Assembly: GCA_964478625.1 (NCBI GenBank)
Contig: CAYZJH010000053.1
Location: 1-24,469 of the forward strand
Origin: SKZT01 sp964478625
Lineage (GTDB): Bacteria > Desulfobacterota > Desulfobacteria > Desulfobacterales > SKZT01
Direction of reading: 5' to 3'
Length of the DNA: 24,469 bases
Under the pieces are notes generated by a model. The model saw nothing but the letters and a program-made list of their open reading frames with translations. It was not told the origin of the DNA and did not search any database. Every line of letters starts with the position of its first letter. Positions within the stretch are counted from its first letter, which is position 1. Of the stretch, positions 6,611 to 14,505 are shown piece by piece. The translations under genes were made by a program, and so were the position numbers.

Positions 6611-7420
6611 CTACCGGCTCAATGGGATCATTCCGTTTTTCAGAATAATATCGCGTCCCTTTCCAGTGGTTGTAAAATCAATGAGTTTTTTAACGGTGTC
6701 GGAGGGCACCCCTTTGGTTACATAGTAAAAGGTCTGGAAATATGGATATTCATTATCCGAAGGAGACAGGCCGTCTATTTTAATTGCAGCGATTTCTTCA
6801 TACTTGACTGCCGCACCTCTTGAAATAAAAGAAATGGATCCGCACGGAAAATATTTGATCGCTTCCAGCACCATGGTTGAATCATAAGTGACAAAATCAT
6901 GTCTGATTTCTTTGTCTTTCATGACCAGTCTGGTGAAATTCTTGTTTGCAGCGGTGTTCTCATCAGGTATGATAACCAAAACAGGCAAGTCGGCGCCGCC
7001 AACCTCTTTCCAATTGGTAATTTCTCCACTAAAGATACCCCGGAGTTCTTCTTCAGAAAGATTTTCCACCTGGCAGGTTTTTTTAGCAACCACTGCTAAG
7101 GGATCTTTACAAATAGGGATTTGTTCATAACCATAATCCGTATGGCGATGATACATTTCTCTTGCCGTGCTTGCAATATCACTGTAGCCGTGTATGAGCC
7201 GATTCACACAAGATTGCGAAGAAGCGGTATATACGGATACATTGATGCCGGTTGCTTTTGTGAATGCCTCGAGGTTTTCTTTTTCAAATGCTTTATAAAT
7301 CTGATTTGAACAACTGTATGTCAATGTCTCCTGAGCTAAGGCAGATCCGCTCAAAAAAATCAGGCTTGCCAGTGTGAAGATTGAAAAAATGCTGAATAGG
7401 TGACCGACTGATTTTTTCAT
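6611..7420 (-). CDS. PstS-like periplasmic substrate-binding protein, no transporter
   Basis: 269-aa secreted protein of the PstS-like PBP superfamily. The signal peptide (KK, then a hydrophobic core at 8-23) ends in SALA before Gln30. The mature protein shows typical PstS-like features: an early segment with SCSNQIY, a SQSCVNRL anion-site-like region, DIASTAREM, PLAVVAKK, LRGIFSGEITNWKEVGG (a strong family signature) and GSISFISRG. It should bind phosphate or another oxyanion in the periplasm. Five cysteines are unusual for a PstS and may form disulfides. The start is set at 7420, because GGAGGAAGTT lies directly before this ATG, inside the longer frame that would begin at 7435. No pstCAB, phoU or phoBR genes flank it, so it may serve a sensor or a distant transporter. 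Confidence 0.82.
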   Translation of the reverse strand: MKKSVGHLFSIFSIFTLASLIFLSGSALAQETLTYSCSNQIYKAFEKENLEAFTKATGINVSVYTASSQSCVNRLIHGYSDIASTAREMYHRHTDYGYEQIPICKDPLAVVAKKTCQVENLSEEELRGIFSGEITNWKEVGGADLPVLVIIPDENTAANKNFTRLVMKDKEIRHDFVTYDSTMVLEAIKYFPCGSISFISRGAAVKYEEIAAIKIDGLSPSDNEYPYFQTFYYVTKGVPSDTVKKLIDFTTTGKGRDIILKNGMIPLSR

Positions 7421-7483
7421 AACTTCCTCCTTCATTTTATGGGTTTGGTTCCGGATAGTTTGAATTCCGTTGCTTTATGAAAC

Positions 7484-7497
7484 ATATCAATTGATAT
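7484..7497. promoter_or_regulatory. 14-bp perfect palindrome upstream of the PstS-like gene
   Basis: ATATCAATTGATAT is a perfect palindrome 64-77 nt upstream of the start codon at 7420. On the minus strand it falls in the spacer of a weak promoter-like pair, TTGCTT (plus 7498-7503) and CATAAA, which would suit a repressor operator. It does not match the Pho box (CTGTCAT repeats). Confidence 0.3.
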
Positions 7498-7678
7498 AAG
7501 CAACTCATGGGCCATTATGGGTCAATAAAGGATGTTTAGATGATTGTTTTGATAATAACCAGTTTTAATCTATTATTAAAGAAAAATGTATTTTAATTTT
7601 AGAAAATCAGTGATTGTATTTTTTACAGTTTGGAAAGTTTTTTATCTATCAGTCTTAACCCATTAAGGCTGTCAAAGT

Positions 7679-7950
7679 ACCTGAAACTGGGCGATTAAAA
7701 CGGCAACCAACCGTTATTCCGGCCAAAGCCCATTGGCGTCAAGTTAAGGAATTGACAAGGTGTTCAAAATTGCCATTCTGAGGAAGCCAAGCTGGTAAAC
7801 GGTTATATGGTACGGGCTCAATGGCCGGCGAAGAATCTTTCCTTCCCGCCGGAACGATCTCCTTTGTTTAAATACCGGGTCAGATTCAATGATCGGTCCG
7901 GGCTCGGGAACAGAGATTCTTCGCGCAGTTTAGATAAAGCCTTTTATCCG
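7679..7950. repeat. Second copy of the repeat block, inverted
   Basis: Gene-free stretch between the PstS-like and GAF genes. Read on the minus strand it parallels 3378-3725. It has the 95-bp element at 7829-7923, then a weaker match, the CCCATTGGCGTCAAGTTAA block (7729-7747), a half palindrome CCGTTATTCCGG, and an end at 7679-7706 whose complement reads TTGCCGTTTTAATCGCCCAG. That end matches 3699-3725 at 24 of 27 positions with one 1-nt gap. It lacks most of the 122-bp palindromic unit of the other copy. Upstream, 7421-7678 is AT-rich with the palindrome at 7484 and a hairpin AGTCTTAA/TTAAGGCT at 7651-7670. Confidence 0.5.
7829..7923 (-). repeat. 95-bp dispersed element, copy B, with 10-bp perfect inverted ends
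   Basis: Ends are CGAAGAATCT and AGATTCTTCG, a perfect inverted repeat, and it extends to 11 bp (GCGAAGAATCT) if one flanking base on each side is counted. Length equals copy A exactly (95 bp), and the ungapped identity to copy A in inverted orientation is 72 of 95. It lies 30 nt past the stop codon of the GAF-GAF gene. Confidence 0.65.
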
Positions 7951-7952
7951 GG

Positions 7953-8978
7953 TTAACCTCTTGAGGACATGTTCTGCATTTTCTGATAATCGATGGCATT
8001 TTGGATGGCTATTCCGCTTTGTTCAGCAATCGCCATGGCAAAGTTGACATCAGCATGGGAAAAATGTCTCACCTCCGACGTCAGGAGTCGAATCATGCCG
8101 ATGGTTTCTTCCTGAACCGTGATGGGCACCGCCAGGACACTTCCGACCCCTTCAGAAGCGGCCTCCTTGTGGTAGAGGGTGTGCAAATCGACTGTGGCAT
8201 CAGGAATAACCACCGGTTCACCTTTAAGAACATAATAGGTTGCCAGTTCATCGTCCAGGGGACCCCGCTCCAGATAGGCCCGACTCAGGCCATGAGCGGC
8301 TTTAAGTTCCAGCCTGCCTTTGCCGGTTTCTTCAATGAGCCGGATGGTGCATGCTTTCAGGTTCATGACTTCCGGAAGCCTTTTGACAATCAGGTCAAGA
8401 ATCTGATCCAAATGCCGGGTGGAATTGATTTTCTTCCCAATTTCATAGACGACCTTGAAATAATTGAGCTGCCGGTTTTGTTCCTCATAAATGCGGGCAT
8501 TTTCGATAGCTATTCCGCACTGCTCCGCCAATGCGGCCACAAAATCGATTTCCTCCTGTTCAAATGTGCGCGGGGTTTTGGTAAGTAGTCTGAGGATTCC
8601 GCTTATGGTACCATTAATGGGAATCGGTACGACTAGAATGCTTTTAATCCCTTCCTTTCGGGCTTCTTCTGGGTATTTGATGCGTGTGTCGTTGGCAGCA
8701 TCTGCAATGGCAATTGGAGTTCCTTTCAGGGCATTCATGACGCTGCTTTCCGTATCCACCGGTCCCCGATTCAAGTAGGTTTGGCTGAGACCCGAAGCCG
8801 CGTATAAAACCAGTTTCTTGCCTGTGGTGTCCAGAAGTCTGATCGTTGCCGCATCAACACCGATAACCTCCGGGATTTTTTTTGCAATAAGGCTGAAAAC
8901 TTCATTCAAATTCAGGTGGGATGTGATGGCTTTGGTCACATCTATAAATAACTGAAGATAATTTTTATTTCGATCCAT
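7953..8978 (-). CDS. Tandem GAF-domain protein (GAF-GAF), no output domain
   Basis: 341-aa cytosolic protein made of two GAF domains (about 20-165 and 190-335) joined by a short helix. The two halves are recognisable duplicates: each has a VGVDAATIRLL/MNLKACTIRLI start, LYAASGLSQTYLNRGPVD versus LKAAHGLSRAYLERGPLD, then SILVVPIPI versus SVLAVPITV, and an end like EQCGIAIENA versus EQSGIAIQNA. GAF domains bind small molecules or redox cofactors. With no kinase, cyclase or helix-turn-helix attached, this protein must act through a partner. It follows the heme sensor gene by only 24 bp on the same strand, so the two probably work together. AGGAGG about 11 nt before ATG 8978. Confidence 0.82.
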   Translation of the reverse strand: MDRNKNYLQLFIDVTKAITSHLNLNEVFSLIAKKIPEVIGVDAATIRLLDTTGKKLVLYAASGLSQTYLNRGPVDTESSVMNALKGTPIAIADAANDTRIKYPEEARKEGIKSILVVPIPINGTISGILRLLTKTPRTFEQEEIDFVAALAEQCGIAIENARIYEEQNRQLNYFKVVYEIGKKINSTRHLDQILDLIVKRLPEVMNLKACTIRLIEETGKGRLELKAAHGLSRAYLERGPLDDELATYYVLKGEPVVIPDATVDLHTLYHKEAASEGVGSVLAVPITVQEETIGMIRLLTSEVRHFSHADVNFAMAIAEQSGIAIQNAIDYQKMQNMSSRG

Positions 8979-9002
8979 GATAAAAGCTAATCCTCCTGGT
9001 AG

Positions 9003-10205
9003 TTATTCATCATACAGTTTAATGTCGGGATAATGTTCCTTTGCACAATCCGGGCACAGGGAATGTGAAAGCTCTGCTTTGGAATGATCCATGAGATATT
9101 TTTCAAGCTGGTTCCAGTACCCTTTGTCATCTCTGATTTTTTTACAATAGGAACAAATCGGTAAAATTCCCCGCAATATTTTAATCTCGTTCAGGGTTTG
9201 TTCCAATTCCCTGATGGTATTTTTTCGTTCTTTAATTTCCTGTTTAAGTTTTTCGTTGGCTGTTTTTAATTCACCGGTTCGCTCAAGGATTCGATTTTCC
9301 AGTTGGGTGCGGTCTTCAAAAAGTTGAGTTGACATTTCATTAAAAGCCATGGCCAAGTCTGCCAGTTCCTTACCTCCGGGAAGGTCGATCTGTTCTCCCA
9401 GGTGTTTTGGATCCGTCGAAATTTGAAGCGCTTTTTTCCTGATTTTGTTTAGCGGACCAAACACCAGCCGGTTATTTAAAAATGCCACGATAGCAAAAAG
9501 TCCGATAAAAATCACCATGAACAGTACGGAGAGCCGAAAGGTCAACTGGTTTACGGAAGCATAGGCCTCATATAAAGGTATTCTGATGGAAATGGCTGAA
9601 ACCACCTCGTTTTCAGACCTGTTGAAACTGCGTTCAGGGCCGTATATGGATACAAGATCATCCGGGGCCATGTCCGGGGAACTGTGGCACCTGAGACAAC
9701 TTGCTTCCATGGCCTCACCTCTCCTGAGAACGGAGAAAAACGGCTGATTTTCAATGATTCGCACTGAAGAGTGGGTCTCAATTGCGTAAGACTGGTTTAA
9801 TTTCCGGATAAATGCTTTCTCATAGTCGTCTGCTTCATTTTCCGGACTTCTGGCATTGATTGCGCATTCTTTATAGTAATAGGCCATATTTGTGAGAGAC
9901 TGGAAATATTTTTCAAGCTCACGAATGGCGTAAGTCGATGACATCCATACAGGTTCGAAATAGGTTTGAATATCGATGGCCTGATTTTTTGCAATCAAAT
10001 CGAACAGGACGGGTCTGAGCTGATGGGTAAAGTACGTATGCAGGGCAAGGTTACGATCCAGCATTATCCTGGCTTTGGATTCAGCTTCATTCAAAGCATG
10101 CTGTTTCATTTTCCGGTTGACGATACCGATGGTTGCAATCGCCACAAGAGCAAAAATGCTTCCAACAGCCACCATTAACCGGATGTTGATGCGTATTTTT
10201 CTCAC
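9003..10205 (-). CDS. Tll0287-like c-heme sensor with HAMP, coiled coil and 4-Cys tail
   Basis: 400-aa membrane sensor. TM1 is at about 9-29 and is followed by a periplasmic Tll0287-like (DUF3365) domain to about 220. That domain holds the heme-c attachment motif CLRCH (Cys170, Cys173, His174). TM2 (about 223-247), a HAMP domain (about 248-300) and a coiled coil (300-345) follow. The C-terminus, LPICSYCKKIRDDKGYWNQL to LCPDCAKEHYP, has four cysteines (351, 354, 384, 387) in two CxxC pairs. This module is common at the end of deltaproteobacterial sensor proteins and probably binds a metal. There is no kinase or methyl-accepting domain, so the signal must pass by protein contact, perhaps to the GAF-GAF protein encoded 24 bp downstream. 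Start is GTG 10205, with AAAGGAG 7 nt upstream. Redox or small-ligand sensing is the likely role. Confidence 0.85.
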   Translation of the reverse strand: MRKIRINIRLMVAVGSIFALVAIATIGIVNRKMKQHALNEAESKARIMLDRNLALHTYFTHQLRPVLFDLIAKNQAIDIQTYFEPVWMSSTYAIRELEKYFQSLTNMAYYYKECAINARSPENEADDYEKAFIRKLNQSYAIETHSSVRIIENQPFFSVLRRGEAMEASCLRCHSSPDMAPDDLVSIYGPERSFNRSENEVVSAISIRIPLYEAYASVNQLTFRLSVLFMVIFIGLFAIVAFLNNRLVFGPLNKIRKKALQISTDPKHLGEQIDLPGGKELADLAMAFNEMSTQLFEDRTQLENRILERTGELKTANEKLKQEIKERKNTIRELEQTLNEIKILRGILPICSYCKKIRDDKGYWNQLEKYLMDHSKAELSHSLCPDCAKEHYPDIKLYDE

Positions 10206-10598
10206 ACCAGACTCCTTTCTTACCTGTTCTTTCTGAAAACCGGTTTTTCTGACGGTTCTTTGCCGAACAAAATAGCCAATTCATATTACAGGGTTCGCTT
10301 CCTTATGTCCAGATGATATCCGGCCTTAATGTCCAGGATCTGCCGGTAATTGAGTGCGAACAAATTCTGGTGGTTAAAATCATGGATTTTACAGTATGGA
10401 ATTGTGAGGATTTGGTGAATAATGAGTTGATTTCTAAAAAATAATTTGATTAAACCGGAAAACCAGGTGCGGATTCGATAACGATTCAATGACACTAATC
10501 ATTTGTCAAACCTGCTCCCTGATGATTTTCTTCTGCTTTCGACCCAAACAGGATCTTGTTAACGGTTTTTCCAAAACAATTGAATACCGGTGTAAACC
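10206..10598. other. Divergent intergenic region with a 12-bp palindrome
   Basis: Divergent promoters for the heme-sensor operon (minus) and the dCache hybrid kinase (plus) should lie here. AAAACCGGTTTT (10236-10247) is a perfect palindrome 31-42 nt upstream of the GTG at 10205, a plausible operator. No gene, tRNA or convincing -35/-10 pair is visible in the remaining stretch. The frames running through it have no Shine-Dalgarno and no recognisable product. Confidence 0.4.
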
Positions 10599-13500
10599 AT
10601 GAGTCTTCGAAAAATTTTGCTGCTTATTTCTCTTTTTGTGATTCTTTCCCTGGTGTTTGCTTCCTATATTTACTATTCGAGCATCATCAATCATGCCTAT
10701 GAGACTTCAAAATACGAAATTATCAAAATCGCTGAAAAAACGAGTCATCAGATGGTTTATGTTTTCAGGGAAAATATCAAATCATTGGAAGCCTTATCCG
10801 GTTTGAGGCCTTTAAAGGATGCATTAACCAGGCCGGATTCTCAAACCGTGAGCGAAGTCAACCATGTTTTGGATATTTTCAACAAGGCTCTGGAAACCAG
10901 TGTGTGTTATTTATTGGATAGGAACGGAACCACAATCGCATCGAGTAATCGAAATGATCCCGACAGTTTTTTGGGGAAAAACTACGCTTTCAGGCCTTAT
11001 TTTCAAAACGCGATTCAGGGATTTCCCTTTGTATATATGGCCTTGGGTATTACATCGGGGGAAAGAGGGATATATTACAGCTATCCGGTGCGTATCGATG
11101 AAGGCGGTGATGTGTATGGAGTTGCGGTTCTGAAATTTTCGGGCGAAAGCATGGAAAAAGAACTCAAACTGGAGGAAAACATCATTTCATGCCTGGTTTC
11201 ACCCCAGGGTATCATTTTTTTAACCTCTTATTCTCCGTGGTTGTTTCAAAGCCTTTCACCATTATCAGCGGAAGAGGCTGAATCCATAAGGCAGATGAAC
11301 CAATTCGGGCCGGGGCCGTGGCAATGGATTGAAGTCAGTCCGGAGAGTGAGAGCAGGGCTGTTTCCAAAGATGGTGTCGAATATTTAATGCAGGAAATGA
11401 CTCTGGAAAATTTTTCTCAATGGCGTCTTGTGCTTTTTAAAGATGTCAAAACGATCAAAGAACAGGCACTCGCTCCATTTTTCAAGCCGTCCAGTCTGAT
11501 TTTCTTGTTTATTTGCCTCAGTGTAATATTTTCATTGGCATTTTTTTACAGGCGAGCCCATCAGGAGATCATTAACAGAGAAAAGGCCGAACAGCAGATG
11601 CTGAAACAAAGCAGACTGCTTGAGGGGATCAACCGGATATTGAGCACCACTTTCAAGTGTAACACAGAAGCGGAGATCGCCAAAACTTTTTTGAAAGTAG
11701 CTGAGGAATTGACTCTGAGTGCTTTTGGATGGGTCGGAATGATCAATTCCAATAAAAAACTCGATACAATCGCTTTGTCCGATCCCGGATGGGCCGAGTG
11801 CAGGATGAAAAATTCTGAAGTATTAAAAGCGATGCACGATCTGGAAGTGCGGGGTATGTGGGGGAAGGTGATCCTTGAGAAAAAGGCAAGCATGTTTAAT
11901 CAGCCTGAAAAGGCTCCTGAAAGTGTTGGGGTGCCTGAGGGACATCCGAAAATCAAATCCTTTTTGGGAGTTCCTCTAATGGAAGACGGAACTCTGACCG
12001 GTATCATCTCCCTTGCCAATAGACCTGCTGATTACAGCCTTGAGGATATCCGGGTGGTTGAAAGTTTGACATATTCTTATATTGAAGCGGCCAGGCGATT
12101 CAGGGCAGAGGAAGCCCTCAGGTCTGCAAACAAGGATATCGAAATTAAAAACACGAAATTGCTGGATATCAATACGGAACTGAATCAGGCTATCGAACGG
12201 GCGAACAAACTTGCAGCGGAAGCTGAGGCGGCCAATAAGTCAAAAAGTGAATTTCTTTCCAATATGAGCCATGAAATTCGCACTCCCATGAACGGAGTCA
12301 TCGGTATGACCTCTTTGCTCATTGACACCAATCTTGACAAGGAACAACGTGATTTTGTCTCCAGTATTCAAAGCAGCGCCAATTCACTTCTGGCAATCAT
12401 AAACGATATTCTGGATATATCCAAGATCGAGGCGGGAAAGCTGGATATTGAAATTGTGGAATTTGATTTGCGCGTTACATTGGAAGAAACCCTTGACATG
12501 CTTGCTTTTAGAGCGCAGGAGAAGGGGCTTGAATTTATTTTCATGATTGATCCGGAGGTACCTTCCTTTCTGCGCGGAGATCCGGGACGTCTGCGCCAGA
12601 TTGTGATCAACCTGGCCAATAATGCCATAAAGTTTACCCTCAAAGGAGAAATTCTCATTCAGACTACCCTGGAGCATGAAGATTCACGGTTTGTGACTTT
12701 AAAATTTTTGTTTAAAGACACTGGCATTGGGATTGCCGAAGATCGGATATCCCATATATTTGAGCCTTTTACTCAGGCGGATGCCTCCATGGCCAGAAAA
12801 TTCGGCGGAACCGGTTTGGGACTGAACATCGCTAAAAAACTTGCGGAAATGATGGGAGGCACTATCGAAGTTGAAAGCAGGCTGAATGAGGGGTCATCTT
12901 TCTGGTTTACGGCTGTTTTTGAAAAAGTGTCATCTCAAAAGGCGATTTTTACCAAGAACTATCAGACGGTTCTTAACAAAAAGGTTTTGATTGTTGATGA
13001 CAACAAAACAAACCGGATGTATTTGACAACCTTGTTAAAATCCTGGAAATGTCTTTATGATGAAGCTCAAAGTGCTGATGAAACACTTGAAAAGCTAAAA
13101 TCAGCGGCAAAAAAGAAGGAACCTTTTCATATCGCTGTCTTAGATACGCAAATTGGTCTTGTAGGCGGAGTAGAACTGGCCAAAATGATAAAAGACGATC
13201 CTTTGCTGGAAGATATCAGACTGGTGATGATGGCCTCAGTGGGAAAACGAGGGGATGTCAACCGCTTAAAAAAAATCGGATTCAGTGCCTTTTTGACCAA
13301 ACCTGTCAAGCAATCTCTTTTGCATGATTGCCTGACCAATGTATTAAATCTCAATCGTTACGAGGATCCTGACACGAGGGAATTTATCATGACGAAATAC
13401 GACATTGCGGAACAAAAAAAACAAAATGTTCGTATACTCCTGGTAGATGATAATGTGATCAATCAAAAGATCGCCCTTAAAATTATAAGTAAATTAGGAT

Positions 13501-13799
13501 ATCGGGCTGTTGTCGCCCAAAACGGCCGTGAGGCTATTGAAATGTTAAGCCAAGTTGCATATGACCTGGTTTTTATGGATTGCCAAATGCCGATCCTCGA
13601 CGGATATGAAGCTACACGAATCATCCGAAATGAAAGTTCAAAAATAATTAATGCCGGAGTGCCTATTGTGGCCATGACCGCCCATGCCATGAAAGGTGCC
13701 AAAGAGCAATGTATTGCAGCGGGAATGGATGATTATGTTGCCAAGCCTATAACTGCTGACTCGATGGCCCAGATGATTCGCAAGTGGGTCGGCTGTTGA
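10599..13799 (+). CDS. Hybrid sensor histidine kinase, dCache-GAF-HisKA-HATPase-REC-REC
   Basis: 1066-aa membrane hybrid kinase. TM1 is at about 5-26. The periplasmic dCache sensor (about 30-290) carries GKNYAFRPYF and GITSGERGIYYSYPV, the pattern seen in DctB-like dicarboxylate sensors. TM2 is at about 298-317, followed by a GAF domain (about 350-500) and a coiled coil. HisKA follows with phospho-His558 in NMSHEIRTPMNGVIG, then an HATPase with N box (about 671), DTGIGI and FGGTGLGL. Two receivers end the protein. The second is canonical (Asp994 in VFMDCQMP). The first keeps Asp849 but has VLDTQIGLVGG instead of the usual MPxMDG, and Ala where the conserved Thr/Ser sits (MMASVGKRGD), so it may be weakly active or regulatory. 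A phosphorelay from such kinases usually needs an Hpt protein; none is encoded here. Weak Shine-Dalgarno. The gene ends 9 bp before the TauE-like gene. Confidence 0.88.
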   Translation: MSLRKILLLISLFVILSLVFASYIYYSSIINHAYETSKYEIIKIAEKTSHQMVYVFRENIKSLEALSGLRPLKDALTRPDSQTVSEVNHVLDIFNKALETSVCYLLDRNGTTIASSNRNDPDSFLGKNYAFRPYFQNAIQGFPFVYMALGITSGERGIYYSYPVRIDEGGDVYGVAVLKFSGESMEKELKLEENIISCLVSPQGIIFLTSYSPWLFQSLSPLSAEEAESIRQMNQFGPGPWQWIEVSPESESRAVSKDGVEYLMQEMTLENFSQWRLVLFKDVKTIKEQALAPFFKPSSLIFLFICLSVIFSLAFFYRRAHQEIINREKAEQQMLKQSRLLEGINRILSTTFKCNTEAEIAKTFLKVAEELTLSAFGWVGMINSNKKLDTIALSDPGWAECRMKNSEVLKAMHDLEVRGMWGKVILEKKASMFNQPEKAPESVGVPEGHPKIKSFLGVPLMEDGTLTGIISLANRPADYSLEDIRVVESLTYSYIEAARRFRAEEALRSANKDIEIKNTKLLDINTELNQAIERANKLAAEAEAANKSKSEFLSNMSHEIRTPMNGVIGMTSLLIDTNLDKEQRDFVSSIQSSANSLLAIINDILDISKIEAGKLDIEIVEFDLRVTLEETLDMLAFRAQEKGLEFIFMIDPEVPSFLRGDPGRLRQIVINLANNAIKFTLKGEILIQTTLEHEDSRFVTLKFLFKDTGIGIAEDRISHIFEPFTQADASMARKFGGTGLGLNIAKKLAEMMGGTIEVESRLNEGSSFWFTAVFEKVSSQKAIFTKNYQTVLNKKVLIVDDNKTNRMYLTTLLKSWKCLYDEAQSADETLEKLKSAAKKKEPFHIAVLDTQIGLVGGVELAKMIKDDPLLEDIRLVMMASVGKRGDVNRLKKIGFSAFLTKPVKQSLLHDCLTNVLNLNRYEDPDTREFIMTKYDIAEQKKQNVRILLVDDNVINQKIALKIISKLGYRAVVAQNGREAIEMLSQVAYDLVFMDCQMPILDGYEATRIIRNESSKIINAGVPIVAMTAHAMKGAKEQCIAAGMDDYVAKPITADSMAQMIRKWVGC

Positions 13800-13808
13800 A
13801 TTTAATCC

Positions 13809-14498
13809 ATGACTTCCGTTGACTTATTGTCCCTGTTTCTTTTGGGATTGGCCGGAACCGGTCACTGTATAGGCATGTGCGGTCCCTTGGTTGTGGCTGT
13901 TCCGGGAGCGACTCAAAAATTTTCAGCACACCTGGTTTATCATCTTGGGCGTATTCTGACTTATGTTTTCATTGGAACGCTAATGGGCGGGGTCGGTTCA
14001 GGAATCGCCGGAATTGCTGCGAAAAGCGGTTCGGACCCGCTCTTAATATTTACAAGGATACAGGTTAGTTTTTCACTGATTGCTGCGGGATTTCTTTTTT
14101 GGTTTGGGTTGTCCCGCCTGGGCTTTACTCAGGAGCCGTCATGGATGTCCTTTACATCCGCTGAAAAAACACCCGGCTATTCTAAGGTTTTCGGATGGGC
14201 TTTTGGTCATAAACGTACCTCGGGTATTTTTGTAATCGGACTGATGATGGGATTTCTTCCTTGCGGCCTTTCCTTTGCTGCTTTTGCAAGAGCATTAGCA
14301 GCCAGGAGTTTGTGTGAAGGAGCGATTTTACTTCTGGCTTTTGCTCTCGGTACATTACCCGGCCTTCTTCTGATTGGAACCGGGGCTTCGAAAATTTTTC
14401 GAACATACCGGAAACATTCTGAAATCCTGTCCGGTGTCTTAATGATCGGCATGGGATTTTCCCTGGTTTCGGATGCTTTTTTAGCCTTTATGGGATAA
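13809..14498 (+). CDS. TauE/SafE-like (DsbD_2-type) membrane protein
   Basis: 229-aa polytopic protein with about six hydrophobic segments. Two cysteine motifs mark the family: GTGHCIGMCGPL (Cys20, Cys24) in the first helix and GFLPCGLSFA (Cys152) at the start of the second half, giving the internally symmetric architecture of the sulfite exporter TauE/SafE and DsbD_2 groups. Such proteins have been linked to thiol or copper handling and to export of sulfur compounds; sequence alone does not say which. It is 9 bp downstream of the hybrid kinase, possibly co-transcribed, and its stop lies 7 bp from the convergent ubiE stop. ATG 13809 has no strong Shine-Dalgarno, which fits translational coupling to the kinase gene. 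Confidence 0.78.
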   Translation: MTSVDLLSLFLLGLAGTGHCIGMCGPLVVAVPGATQKFSAHLVYHLGRILTYVFIGTLMGGVGSGIAGIAAKSGSDPLLIFTRIQVSFSLIAAGFLFWFGLSRLGFTQEPSWMSFTSAEKTPGYSKVFGWAFGHKRTSGIFVIGLMMGFLPCGLSFAAFARALAARSLCEGAILLLAFALGTLPGLLLIGTGASKIFRTYRKHSEILSGVLMIGMGFSLVSDAFLAFMG

Positions 14499-14505
14499 TC
14501 AATTG

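Noticed and set aside
6446..6823. 125-aa plus-strand frame
   Set aside because: Its second half is antisense to the PstS-like gene and its start overlaps the promoter of the minus-strand bfr operon.
7421..7435. Upstream ATG for the PstS-like gene
   Set aside because: The strong Shine-Dalgarno GGAGGAAGTT would then lie inside the coding sequence; it is placed correctly for ATG 7420.
8001..8588. 195-aa plus-strand frame
   Set aside because: Entirely antisense to the GAF-GAF gene, whose domains are unmistakable.
9684..9705. TGGCAC...TTGC as a sigma-54 promoter
   Set aside because: The spacing between GG and GC is wrong, and it lies inside the coding sequence for the heme motif of the Tll0287-like sensor.
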